DNA of 64,000 nucleotides from PHAA01 sp963665865 (GTDB taxonomy: Bacteria; Bacillota; Syntrophomonadia; Syntrophomonadales; Syntrophomonadaceae), in assembly GCA_963665865.2 (NCBI GenBank), contig CAXXWF010000001.1:3224001-3288000 (forward strand). Reading direction: 5' to 3'. The translations under genes and the position numbers were made by a program. A model generated the notes under the pieces. The model saw only the letters and a list, made by a program, of their open reading frames with translations, did no database searches and was not told the DNA's origin. Below are positions 43,509-52,574 of this stretch, in pieces; within the stretch, counting starts at the first letter, position 1; the number at the start of each line of letters is the position of its first letter.

Positions 43509-44387
43509 TTAGTTAGGTGCCTGGCACCCGGCAATATCCAACAGATATTGCCCATAGTCATTATTCCGCAGAGGTTCAGCCAGAGCCATTAACTGTTCAC
43601 GACTGATCCACTTCATATAATAAGCTATTTCTTCCAGGCAGGCCACCTTAAACCCCTGACGGTTCTGCACAGTCTCTATGAATAGGGCCGCCTGCTGCAG
43701 GGCTTCGAAGGTACCGGTATCCAACCAGGCAAAACCACGACCCAGCATTTCAATATTTAACTGGTTTTTCTCCAGATAAATACGATTAAGATCAGTAATT
43801 TCCAGCTCACCCCGCACAGATGGCTGCAGGCTTTTCGCTAGTTCCACCACTTGGTTGTCGTAAAAATATAGCCCGGTAACGGCAAAATTTGATTTCGGAT
43901 AAGCCGGCTTCTCCTCCAGGGATAATGCGCGCTGTTCTTCATCAAATTCGACGATACCAAAGCGAGTGGGATCTTTCACCCGGTAAGCAAAGACTGTGGC
44001 TCCCTCCTGTCGGGAGGCTACCCTGCGCAGCATCGGTGTAAATCCCTGTCCATAAAAAATATTATCACCCAGGATTAAGGCCACCCGATCCCGCCCAATA
44101 AAATCTTCCCCGATAATGAAAGCCTGAGCCAGTCCATCAGGAGATGGCTGCACTGCATAAGAAATAGACAGGCCGAGCTGACGCCCGTTACCCAGAAGGC
44201 TTTCAAAACGACTAATATCTTCAGGCGTGGAAATAATCAGAATATCCTTAATCTCAGCCAGCATCAACACTGACAAGGGATAATAAATCATGGGTTTATC
44301 ATATATAGGAAGCAATTGCTTAGATATGACTTGAGTGAGAGGGTACAGGCGGGTACCGCTGCCGCCGGCCAGAATAATACCTTTCAT
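43509..44387 (-). CDS. rmlA: Glucose-1-phosphate thymidylyltransferase
   Basis: A 292-residue RmlA starting at ATG 44387 (MKGIILAGGSGTRLYPLTQV), with PIYDKPMIYYPLSVLML, LGDNIFYGQGF and the EKPAYPKSN motif. It makes dTDP-glucose from glucose 1-phosphate and dTTP. The frame to 44417 adds ten residues without a better site; AAAGGTCG lies before ATG 44387. First gene of the amino-sugar operon. Its last codons fall in a GGTGCCTGGCACC palindrome. Confidence 0.97.
   Translation of the reverse strand: MKGIILAGGSGTRLYPLTQVISKQLLPIYDKPMIYYPLSVLMLAEIKDILIISTPEDISRFESLLGNGRQLGLSISYAVQPSPDGLAQAFIIGEDFIGRDRVALILGDNIFYGQGFTPMLRRVASRQEGATVFAYRVKDPTRFGIVEFDEEQRALSLEEKPAYPKSNFAVTGLYFYDNQVVELAKSLQPSVRGELEITDLNRIYLEKNQLNIEMLGRGFAWLDTGTFEALQQAALFIETVQNRQGFKVACLEEIAYYMKWISREQLMALAEPLRNNDYGQYLLDIAGCQAPN
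43516..43528. repeat. GGTGCCTGGCACC palindrome at the rmlA 3' end
   Basis: GGTGCC, T, GGCACC: a perfect 6+6 dyad inside the last codons of rmlA (it encodes part of CQAP). A partial match, GGTGCCTGGCAAC, lies at 22860-22872. Confidence 0.6.
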
Positions 44388-44432
44388 AGCAAAACGACCT
44401 TTCCACAAATTGTCCACTTAACTTTGAAACGA

Positions 44433-44461
44433 ATTATACCAGATTCGACCAGTACAAACAA
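44433..44461 (-). promoter_or_regulatory. Promoter of the amino-sugar/Gtr operon
   Basis: Minus strand TTGTTT (44461-44456), 17 bases, extended -10 TGGTATAAT (TATAAT at 44438-44433), 45 bases before rmlA. It would drive rmlA to the DUF6044 gene. Confidence 0.7.
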
Positions 44462-44488
44462 TCACGCCCTCCCGCCGAACGATTTTAT

Positions 44489-44654
44489 GTCATCCTGAGC
44501 ATCAGCGAAGGATCTTTCTCCTAACCGGGGGGAAGATTCACCCTTCGGGTACTACCCCCGACGGGGACTACTGATGCGCCCTAAAGGCCGCAAATAATGT
44601 TGCTGATGTGAACTTCGTTCCCGGTTAAGGTTGATTCACTTCGCTTAGAATGAC
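44489..44654. repeat. TCATCCTGAGC-type inverted repeat, copy 2
   Basis: Plus arm GTCATCCTGAGCATCAGCGA (44489-44508, going on to AGGATCT) and a decayed minus arm at 44633-44654 (GATTCACTTCGCTTAGAATGAC). Between them TAACCGGG near 44522 and CCCGGTTA near 44621 form an inner pair. This accounts for most of the gene-free stretch 44388-44813, together with the rmlA promoter and, after 44700, an AT-rich leader of the SLH gene. Confidence 0.7.
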
Positions 44655-44813
44655 AATAAGGTCTATTTCAGTTTCAACTTTTCCAGGAAGGGAATTTATA
44701 GTTTATATGTAATATATAATGGTAATGAGACTAAATGTTGTATAATTATAAAGTAAACTGGGGCTGCAGGTTCTTACTTTCAAGCCCATTACATTTATTA
44801 AGGAGGAGGAAAT

Positions 44814-46832
44814 ATGTTAAAAAAGATATGCTGCTATCTGTTAGTACTATCTCTGGTTATCAGCTTTATGAGCATCAGGCCTGGTGCGGCAGCAACAAGT
44901 AAGGTATTTCCAGACATTCAATCACATTGGGCCAAGGATTATATTAGTCAGCTTACTAGCCTAGGCTATTTGTCTGGAAATCCAGATGGTACATTCAAAC
45001 CAGATAGTATTATGACGAGAGCCGAATTTACCAGTGCTTTGATTACTTGTATGGGAATTACTCCCAGCGATACAACCAGCACCTACTATCCTGATACCAA
45101 GGGGCATTGGGCCTTAGGTGCGATTAATGCAGCAGCTAAGTTGGGTATATTGGTACAAAAAGAAGACCCTAATGGCTTGGTGCCCGATGGCAGCATCAAA
45201 CGCAGCCAGGCATGTGCCATGCTGGTTCGAGCCCTTGGCAAAAGTCCCAGTACCGGGATTACCTCTTTTAAAGATCAAAGCACGATCAATCAAAGTATGT
45301 ATGCTGGCTATATTAAGACAGCTTGTGATCTGGGACTTATGTCTGGATACAATGGCAATTTTGAACCCTTTAATAATATGACCCGGGCTGAGGCTTGTGT
45401 TGTGTTGTACAAATTCTTGGCCCAACAGGGCAAAGTCCCGGCCACTCCTACCACATCGACTTCTACGACTTCTCCAGCCACCACTGTTAGTGTCGGAAGC
45501 ATCAAATCTGTATCTATTGGAAACGACTCGTATGATATAAATACTGTTCCGATATCATTTATAGTAAATTATCAAGAATTACCTGTTACCAGTATTGTCG
45601 CTTCCACTGCAAGTATCAATGTTAACAGCACCCGCTCCTTCAACTTGAATAGCAGTGCTGATAATCCCGATATCGTAGTTAATAACAATCGCTATGGGAT
45701 TGATAATCTTACGGTAAGCGGTGATAAGTTGGTGGTAACCCCTACTAACCGTAAAGTTTACAAGTTTAAAGTGGGAGATTACAGCTATAGTAGCGATTAC
45801 GTAAAAATTTATATTAATTCCAGCAGTCAAGGTAAATACTTGTCGGACATAGGAATTGTTGATGAATATACCGTAAAAATAGCTGGCCAGAGTTATAATC
45901 TAAAAACAGACAAAATATCCATATCCATCAACGGCACTTCAAGTAGTACCAGTAAATATGATTATTACGACATTAAGAAAATCGACCTGACCGATCAGGA
46001 TACAGTAATGCAACTAGTAGCTACTGATCCAGTAGTAATGGATCAGCTAAGTATGTCGAATATAGCCGCTATTTTTGCTGGCAGCACTACCGTTGATTTA
46101 GGCAGTGTTAGCAGTATTGATTTTATTTTGGGTGGGAAAAAATATTCTTTATCCGAAGTAAGTATTGATCGTACCGGCAACTTTAGCGGAGGTAGCACGG
46201 TCTATCCCTATAATCAGGTGATGATTGTCGTTGGCAAGACGCATTACCAAATAAATTCATTCCAGCTTAGCCAATCTATATTTATTTTCAACTGTAGTGA
46301 GGGCAGCAACCAGGAATGGATTATAGTAAATAATGTATACCGGGATGGTAGTAGTGTTAAGCTTGTGAAAGGAACTTCCATTTATACTTTTGACCAGGCT
46401 ATTGTAGTGGGACGCAACCAGATACGCATAGATGGGAGCCAGTATCAGCTGGATTCCGATTTAAAATGCCAGGTGGATAATAAAGTATATGCTATTAGTG
46501 ACATCTATTATGATGCTACCATCCCGGCCACCATCATAGACACTGGAGCTATGACGGATACTTCCTTGGCTAGTCAGCCAACCCAATTTGTATTCTTTAA
46601 AAATAATTCTAAATATCAAGATGGGATCAACGGTATTAATATCTACGCCACCGATAAATGGTTGACTTTTGATCAGATATTTATAACAGACCCGTCACAT
46701 TTCACTTACCTTAACACGAGTTATGCCCTGATTGGCGCCAGTGTTAAAATAAATGAACTGAGCTTTAAGGTAATAGATACCTCCTGGCATGGAGCCACTC
46801 AGGTTCTGGATATCTACCTACAACCACAATAA
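44814..46832 (+). CDS. SLH-domain surface protein
   Basis: A 672-residue secreted protein with signal peptide 1-27 (ends PGAAA) and three S-layer homology motifs at about 32-75, 90-140 and 150-205 (FPDIQSHWAKDYISQLTSLG, YPDTKGHWALGAINAAAKLG and the looser FKDQSTINQSMYAGYIKTAC), which anchor to pyruvylated wall polymer. A Thr/Ser-rich linker follows (about 212-230) and then 440 residues of Ser/Asp/Tyr-rich beta repeats with several YDINTV/YSLSEV/YQINSF-like segments. AAGGAGGAGG lies seven bases before the start. Role of the distal part is unknown; an S-layer or wall-associated protein is likely. Confidence 0.93.
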   Translation: MLKKICCYLLVLSLVISFMSIRPGAAATSKVFPDIQSHWAKDYISQLTSLGYLSGNPDGTFKPDSIMTRAEFTSALITCMGITPSDTTSTYYPDTKGHWALGAINAAAKLGILVQKEDPNGLVPDGSIKRSQACAMLVRALGKSPSTGITSFKDQSTINQSMYAGYIKTACDLGLMSGYNGNFEPFNNMTRAEACVVLYKFLAQQGKVPATPTTSTSTTSPATTVSVGSIKSVSIGNDSYDINTVPISFIVNYQELPVTSIVASTASINVNSTRSFNLNSSADNPDIVVNNNRYGIDNLTVSGDKLVVTPTNRKVYKFKVGDYSYSSDYVKIYINSSSQGKYLSDIGIVDEYTVKIAGQSYNLKTDKISISINGTSSSTSKYDYYDIKKIDLTDQDTVMQLVATDPVVMDQLSMSNIAAIFAGSTTVDLGSVSSIDFILGGKKYSLSEVSIDRTGNFSGGSTVYPYNQVMIVVGKTHYQINSFQLSQSIFIFNCSEGSNQEWIIVNNVYRDGSSVKLVKGTSIYTFDQAIVVGRNQIRIDGSQYQLDSDLKCQVDNKVYAISDIYYDATIPATIIDTGAMTDTSLASQPTQFVFFKNNSKYQDGINGINIYATDKWLTFDQIFITDPSHFTYLNTSYALIGASVKINELSFKVIDTSWHGATQVLDIYLQPQ

Positions 46833-46908
46833 TTAATCTCCCTGTAAATGACCCCCTACGTTAGTTGTCTAAGGATCAGCAAAGTCAATCGAATATAATA
46901 AATATAAA

Positions 46909-46949
46909 AAAACCACGCTCCCCTAAATTAGATAGAGGAGCGTGGTTTT
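46909..46949. terminator. Bidirectional terminator between convergent genes
   Basis: AAAACCACGCTCC (46909-46921) and GGAGCGTGGTTTT (46937-46949), thirteen perfect pairs with A and T runs on the two sides, so it can serve both the SLH gene and the TolC-like gene. Confidence 0.9.
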
Positions 46950-47018
46950 GTATAAGTGTTGCTATTTTGGGTTTATTGGTATAAATACAGATTCATAGTT
47001 TTAACACATTCGCAATTG

Positions 47019-48122
47019 CTACTGGCTAGCCAGCCAGGGTTTGGCAAAGACTTCTTTGGAGTATTCATGAGTATAGACTGTCGCGGTTAAATCATCTTTA
47101 GCTTTTTCAAGACTCAACCTTGCAGTTTGTACATCTAATTGCGTAGCTGTCCCAATCTCCAACATCAGCTGCTTTACCCGCAAATTATCCTCAGCCTGGG
47201 TTACAGCATTCTGCTGGGTAGTATAAGTTTGTTCCAGCTTCATTAATGAATTGTATAGGTCTCTTATTCCCTGCCTCAAGGTATCCCGGAGATTAGCAGC
47301 CGTTATACTGTCTAAACTGTAATCATTCGCTTTTACTTCATAAGGAGTTGAACTGCTATAATTATAAAGATCTGTACCTAATTTGGCTACGGCCACTGCC
47401 TGATCAGCACTCCAAATATCAGGACTGCTAGCCAAAGCACTACCGATTGCAGATTCCAGGTTAGCAACTACTAATGGGCTGAAAGTGGGTGTATCAGTTA
47501 ATACTGGTCTGTCATCAGCTACCAACCCTAACAGTTTGTTAAACGCCTCGTAATCCATATCTAACGTAATTTTGCTAGTATTTAAAGTAGTTTGCGCAGC
47601 TTCAAACGTCTTCTGGCTGTTATCCTTTTGCACCTGACTGGTTATACCCAGTTGGTAATTTATCATATCCACATTCCATTGCAATTGCGCATTTCTCAGG
47701 GAATCCTGAGCATACTTGTAATTGTCAATATCCTTCAACACCGCAGTATAATCCTTATAAACATTTAAGGCTAATTGATCTATTGCCTTGATCTTAGCTT
47801 TATCGGCAGTTTGCACGGCAATATTTGCACTAAATAAATTGGTGAATGAACCAAATACCGACGACGAGGTATTACTTCCTGTGGGTACATAGGAAGGTGC
47901 TGACTGTCTTGCGGAATCAGCCAGTTTTTCCTTGCTATCGATGGTATAATCCGCCGCTTTAATAGTATCGCTATTTTTTAGAGCCACATCAAAGGCCTGC
48001 TGAATAGTCAACTCATTCGAAGCGTTCACCTGATCACTGGAAGCATCTGCACCCAAAGCCCCTGGAACTATACCGAAAAGAAGGAAAACCAATGTTATGA
48101 TCATTGTGGTTCGTTTAAGCAT
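47019..48122 (-). CDS. TolC-family efflux protein with short barrel segments
   Basis: About 367 residues with a signal peptide (MLKRTTMIITLVFLLFGIVP...ALGA) and two long-helix repeats typical of outer-membrane efflux proteins (LTIQQAFDVALKNSDTIKAA; DLYNSLMKLEQTYTTQQNAV; ATQLDVQTARLSLEKAKDDL). The stretches where TolC inserts its beta strands are only about 20 residues long here (SYVPTGSNTSSSVFGSF and YNYSSSTPYEVKANDYS), and the protein is over 100 residues shorter than E. coli TolC. It may be a duct without a full outer-membrane barrel. AAAAGG precedes ATG 48122; ATG 48140 is possible. It shares an operator-like site with the RND operon. Confidence 0.82.
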   Translation of the reverse strand: MLKRTTMIITLVFLLFGIVPGALGADASSDQVNASNELTIQQAFDVALKNSDTIKAADYTIDSKEKLADSARQSAPSYVPTGSNTSSSVFGSFTNLFSANIAVQTADKAKIKAIDQLALNVYKDYTAVLKDIDNYKYAQDSLRNAQLQWNVDMINYQLGITSQVQKDNSQKTFEAAQTTLNTSKITLDMDYEAFNKLLGLVADDRPVLTDTPTFSPLVVANLESAIGSALASSPDIWSADQAVAVAKLGTDLYNYSSSTPYEVKANDYSLDSITAANLRDTLRQGIRDLYNSLMKLEQTYTTQQNAVTQAEDNLRVKQLMLEIGTATQLDVQTARLSLEKAKDDLTATVYTHEYSKEVFAKPWLASQ

Positions 48123-48158
48123 AATAACCATCCTTTTCATTATTTAGATTATTTTAAT

Positions 48159-48187
48159 ATTATATAACTTTCCGACCAGCGGGTCAA
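48159..48187 (-). promoter_or_regulatory. Promoter with embedded operator before the TolC-like gene
   Basis: Minus strand TTGACC (48187-48182), exactly 17 bases, TATAAT (48164-48159). The dyad GACCAGCGGGTC (48174-48185) overlaps the -35 box and spacer, so a bound repressor would occlude the polymerase. Confidence 0.82.
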
Positions 48188-48524
48188 TACATCAAAACAT
48201 ATCATTATCTAAACTGATAACATTATGTTTTTAAAAAAAATTGATTGTCTGATAATGCCTAAACCTCCTCAAATAATAATGTCATATAACCCATATTGAG
48301 TTTTCCCAAGATAATTCTGTCAAGGTACGGAATCTCCAGCATCTTATCATTTATATCTTATATTATCCAATCAATGGCTGAAACCAAACCAATTATAAGC
48401 TGAAAATTTGCTTAAAGTTAAAGATCCTCATTGGCCGGTACAAAATGATTTGAGGTGAATTAAACCTATCGGCAATATGATAAAACTGCCCCTTTGGCTT
48501 GTAACCAGTTGTTGTCTTTTAGGA
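48188..48524. other. Gene-free stretch upstream of the TolC-like promoter
   Basis: AT-rich sequence between the stalk-domain gene stop and the TolC-like promoter. I see no hairpin with a T-run, no repeat family member and no ORF with a ribosome site. Confidence 0.4.
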
Positions 48525-49793
48525 CTATTTTATATTAACCGTCTGCGTCGCCGCGTCCCAGGTAGCTGTTTCGCCAAATTCCTGGGCAATAAGTGCTGCT
48601 GGTAACATGCACCGTTCGCCAGGTCCGATCTCAGGAGCAACATCCATGGTTTTAGCTGCGCCGTTAATGAGAATGATATTGCTGCCGATGGTCAGTTGGA
48701 CAACTTTGTCGCCCGTCATGGTAACAGTGCCCTTGGCTGCATCCCACACGATATTACTTTGCTCGATTCCCAGAGCAGCTCCGATATCGCGAACGGCCAA
48801 GTAAGTGCGTCCATCTTTAATATATGGAGGTGCGACTACAAGTGCTGATTCCCCGTTCAGGGTATAAGTGCTTGCTCCGATGACGAAGGAAGCTGTATTG
48901 TAATCACCGTATTTGCCTATGACAATGGGATTACCGGTAACTTTGGCAGCTCCGCTAATAGAAACAATTATATCGCCTTTGACAGCAGCGGTCTTATCGA
49001 TGGTAACCCAAGTGGCTAAATCATAAATGCCAGAATCCTGTCCTGCGGTATAGGCACCCATCGTAATGGTAGCCGTTCTGTCACTATAGGTCACAGATGC
49101 GGTTCTGCCATTGGTTTTATCACTAATGTTAGCAGGAGCACTGCCAGCATCCCAAGTAAACCCGGTAGGTAATTTAACCATAATGATATCACCTGCCGTT
49201 ATCCCATTGGGAGCATTTTCTATAATATGCAGAGTTCCAAATTGACCGGAGCTGCCTCTGGTCGGAGCTGATAAAGCCGAAATTGCGGCGCTGGGGGAAA
49301 CTGCATGGCCAATGCTATAGCTTTCTGCAGTAATAGCAGTCCCGGGAGCGGCTATCTTAATCTGGAGGTTGCCGCTGCCTAACGAATTAACTGTTACATT
49401 AAAAGGAATCCTCAAATAGGCGGTATCAGTACCAGTCCCATAGTTAATGTCAGTAACTGTGATATAAGCTACTTGTTCGGATACTTCGTGCATGGCTGCG
49501 GTTAATGTAGTCTTACCATGAGTAGTGATAATATTTTGGTCAGCCATACTTTGCCATTGTATTCCACTGGGAAGGGTAACAACGATTACATCATTCGTAG
49601 CTATATTACCGATAACGCCTTCATCAATATTAAGGCTGGCCAGGGTATAGTTGCCTGCAGAAAATATGGCCGGCACCGGACCCACTACGGTGTTATTGGT
49701 CGTAGCACTAGCACTGCCTGCACTGCTAAGCAAAGTTGCCAGCAAAGCTAAGACCAGTAAAAGAGGCATTCTTCTGTTGCTTACTTTGATCAT
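48525..49793 (-). CDS. Secreted stalk-domain protein (copper amine oxidase N-terminal domain)
   Basis: A 422-residue exported protein; signal peptide 1-31 (LLLVLALLATLLSSAGSASA), then two similar beta-rich segments of about 140 residues (each with a GVIGNIATNDVIVVTLPSGI- or GITAGDIIMVKLPTGFTWDA-like line), and a C-terminal domain about 315-422 with YIKDGRTYLAVRDIGAALGI, VQLTIGSNIILINGAAKTMD and MLPAALIAQEFGETATWDAA, the stalk domain found in many clostridial surface proteins. No oxidase active site is present. It is a shorter paralogue of the gene at 50092. ATG 49793 has AGGGAGGGA upstream. Confidence 0.88.
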   Translation of the reverse strand: MIKVSNRRMPLLLVLALLATLLSSAGSASATTNNTVVGPVPAIFSAGNYTLASLNIDEGVIGNIATNDVIVVTLPSGIQWQSMADQNIITTHGKTTLTAAMHEVSEQVAYITVTDINYGTGTDTAYLRIPFNVTVNSLGSGNLQIKIAAPGTAITAESYSIGHAVSPSAAISALSAPTRGSSGQFGTLHIIENAPNGITAGDIIMVKLPTGFTWDAGSAPANISDKTNGRTASVTYSDRTATITMGAYTAGQDSGIYDLATWVTIDKTAAVKGDIIVSISGAAKVTGNPIVIGKYGDYNTASFVIGASTYTLNGESALVVAPPYIKDGRTYLAVRDIGAALGIEQSNIVWDAAKGTVTMTGDKVVQLTIGSNIILINGAAKTMDVAPEIGPGERCMLPAALIAQEFGETATWDAATQTVNIK

Positions 49794-50026
49794 CAATTTT
49801 TCCCTCCCTATTTAAACTAACTATTTAGATTTCGTTATGGCTGCTTTGTCAGCCTAGGCAAGGACTGCCAAAAAAGTAGCCTCTGTTAACTTAAGTATTA
49901 GACATATGAAGATTACAATAAGTTCCAGCTATAGTCAAACATTTTTATTTATTATTAAAATTTTCAGCTAACATTAAGAACTCGTCGGAAGATCCCGAAA
50001 TGGAATTGTTAAACAGCCCACCGTAC

Positions 50027-50060
50027 CAAAAAAAGAGCCCGGCGTTTAGCCGGGCTCTTT
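50027..50060 (-). terminator. Rho-independent terminator after the larger stalk-domain gene
   Basis: Minus strand AAAGAGCCCGGC, loop TAAAC, GCCGGGCTCTTT, then further T. It separates the two paralogous genes, so they are transcribed independently. The rest of 49794-50091 shows nothing else. Confidence 0.92.
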
Positions 50061-50091
50061 CGGTTGGTTAACTAACTTGTAGCTTTTAAAA

Positions 50092-52335
50092 CTAATTAAT
50101 AGTAACAGTCTGAGCTGTTGCGTCCCAAGTGGCTGTTTCGCCGAATGCCTGGGCAACAAATGCTGCCGGTAACATAGTACGGTCGCCAGGGCCAATTTCA
50201 GGAGCAACATCCATGGTTACAGCTGCACCATTAATAAGGATGACTTTGCTGCCAATGGTCAGTTGAACAACTTTGTCGCCCTTTATCAGGGTAACAGTGT
50301 TCTTGCTTCCATCCCACAGGATGTTATTTTGATCGATTCCCAGAGCACTTCCGATATCACGAATAGCCAAGTAAGTACGGCCATCTTTAATATAGGAAGC
50401 AGCGAAAGCCGTCATTGAAGCGCCATTCAGAGTAAAAGTGCTGGCTCCGATGGTGAAAACAGCCTTATTGCTTGTGGTTCCATTGAGATCGGTTACTACG
50501 TTGGCAATCTGAACCTGTTTGGCTGTACCTACAGCGAAGGTTCCAATCGTTCCAACCGGAGCAACAGTGGTACCGGTAGTAGCGGCAAATGAATTACCAT
50601 AGTAGTTTTCTGCTACGGCAGTTCCGCCTATCTTAACAAATACCGGGCCCTGCGGCAGGGTGCGGTCGGTTGTCAGGTAGACATCTGTCAGGGTAATCGT
50701 AGCAGGTGTAGTACTTTCTGATTTAACCGGAATTACTAGACGATCGTTGTTGGTGCCGCCCAGTGAGTTGGTCAGATAACTGTTGTCCGTATCAATATCA
50801 AGGTTGCCTGCGGTTACCTTAATAGTCGGCTTGCGGTCGAACTGGCAACCTTCGGTCAGGGTTACATAAATTAGACCATTAGTGGCGGTAGTTCCAGTAT
50901 ATTCTCTTTGGAAAGTCTTCTGTATAGTATTTTTGTTTATTTCGGATACGGTAATATCGCCGACCTTCTGTGCATAAGCGCCGAGTGTAATATCGGTTGA
51001 GGTAGTTACGGCGATGTCAGCAGGCAGTACAGCGGTTGCAATAGTTGCAGTCTGCTCGCTTATACCTGATCCAGTAACTGCCAGCGGAATGTCACCGCTC
51101 TTATTTGCCTGAGCACTGAGGTAAAGTTTAAACTTAAGCTGGCGTCCAGTGCCATTAGTAGTAGTAGGAGTATCTGAAGTTATAGTGACTGAAAAACTGC
51201 TGGTGGTCGAAGTAGTGCTAAGTGTTGGTTGGGTGAAAGCAACACTTCCGCCAGTAGACTGAATACCAGTTATCTGAACCCAGTCAGGCACGGTGAAGGT
51301 AACATCACGGTTCTTGATCAGAGCGCCGGCAATATTTTCCTCCAGTGTGATTTCATCAGTCTTCTGATAGAACTTACCAGATGTTATGGATTTTACCGAT
51401 GCCACTGTAAGAGTTGCATCATAATTGCCATATTTACCAATTACGATATCTCCGCCGGTGGAATTTACGGATCCATTCATGCTAGCAGTTATATCGCCTT
51501 TGGCGGCGGTTGACGAATCAATGGTAACAAAGGTGGTAAGGTCATAGATACCTATCTTATTTAGAAGAGCACTTCCTGGTTGGCTGGCATTGGCCACTGG
51601 TTGTAATGTAACAGTCTGTGAACCTGCGGAAAAGGTTGCTGTGACTAATCTGCCGTTAGTACCAGTAATATTTCTGGTTGTATCATTCCAGGTAAAGCCG
51701 CTGGGTAATTTGAAGGTAAGATTGTCACTTGCAGCCCAGCCGGCTGCTGAGTTTTCAACAATCCGCAGGGTTCCTAATTGTCCAGAGCTGCCGATTGTCG
51801 GAGTTGACAAAGCAGATACTGCTATTCCGCCGGAAACAAAAGTACCAATAGTATAGCTTCCTTCGGATATTGCAGTGCCAGGAGCAGAAATAACTGCGTT
51901 AATAGCACCGGTACCTACAGAACTAATGATTACACTAAAAGGTATCTGTACTTGAGCAGTATCAGTAGATGCATGATTTATAGCACCAACAGTAAGGTTA
52001 GCAGTCTGATCGCTAATTTTTCTAATAGTCCAAGCTGCTGTAGTTGTCCCATGTGTTGTGGTACCAGTTTGATCGGCGGTCCAACTCCATTTCATTCCGG
52101 TAGGAATAGTAACGGAGACTACATCGCCTGATGCTATATTGCCTATAACACCCTCATCAATGTTGACACTGGCCAGTCCAACGGTACTAACGCCGTCAGC
52201 GCTAGCAATAGTCGGCACCGCGCCCACTATAGTGTTATTAGTAGAAGCACTAGCTGTTCCAACGCCGATAAACATAGTTGCCAGCATCATTAGAACTAGT
52301 AATAATGATATTTTTTTGTTTCTTGCTTTTATCAC
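50092..52335 (-). CDS. Large secreted stalk-domain protein
   Basis: A 747-residue exported protein starting at GTG 52335 (AAAGGAGG ten bases before). Signal peptide 1-31, then the same two beta segments as its neighbour (VSVTIPTGMKWSWTADQTGT near 75 and LTFKLPSGFTWNDTTRNITG near 205), an additional 300-residue beta-rich region (about 310-610) and the C-terminal stalk domain (YIKDGRTYLAIRDIGSALGI to the end). Thr/Ser/Gly-rich with almost no Cys, as for S-layer-like proteins. Probably a major surface protein; calling it a copper amine oxidase would be wrong. Confidence 0.88.
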   Translation of the reverse strand: MIKARNKKISLLLVLMMLATMFIGVGTASASTNNTIVGAVPTIASADGVSTVGLASVNIDEGVIGNIASGDVVSVTIPTGMKWSWTADQTGTTTHGTTTAAWTIRKISDQTANLTVGAINHASTDTAQVQIPFSVIISSVGTGAINAVISAPGTAISEGSYTIGTFVSGGIAVSALSTPTIGSSGQLGTLRIVENSAAGWAASDNLTFKLPSGFTWNDTTRNITGTNGRLVTATFSAGSQTVTLQPVANASQPGSALLNKIGIYDLTTFVTIDSSTAAKGDITASMNGSVNSTGGDIVIGKYGNYDATLTVASVKSITSGKFYQKTDEITLEENIAGALIKNRDVTFTVPDWVQITGIQSTGGSVAFTQPTLSTTSTTSSFSVTITSDTPTTTNGTGRQLKFKLYLSAQANKSGDIPLAVTGSGISEQTATIATAVLPADIAVTTSTDITLGAYAQKVGDITVSEINKNTIQKTFQREYTGTTATNGLIYVTLTEGCQFDRKPTIKVTAGNLDIDTDNSYLTNSLGGTNNDRLVIPVKSESTTPATITLTDVYLTTDRTLPQGPVFVKIGGTAVAENYYGNSFAATTGTTVAPVGTIGTFAVGTAKQVQIANVVTDLNGTTSNKAVFTIGASTFTLNGASMTAFAASYIKDGRTYLAIRDIGSALGIDQNNILWDGSKNTVTLIKGDKVVQLTIGSKVILINGAAVTMDVAPEIGPGDRTMLPAAFVAQAFGETATWDATAQTVTIN

Positions 52336-52574
52336 TGTGTGTTTTCCTCCTTTTATATTTTTAATAATAACTTCTTGTTAGGTAATCAGGGTATTATCCC
52401 TAAATGAGAGGTGATCATCTATCTAAGCGATAGATACCTACGATACTTCTCTCTGCTCCCCTCCTTTGTAAGCCGGTTTATGTAAGGCTTGTTCCGGCTG
52501 GTTTGTGAGCCAAGGCTGGTACTGGTTAAAATGGAATCCCTTGGCTGACTGTATTGTTAGACGCACAATATCTC

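Noticed and set aside
48525..52335. Copper amine oxidases
   Set aside because: Only the N-terminal stalk domain is present; no topaquinone motif or copper-binding catalytic domain.
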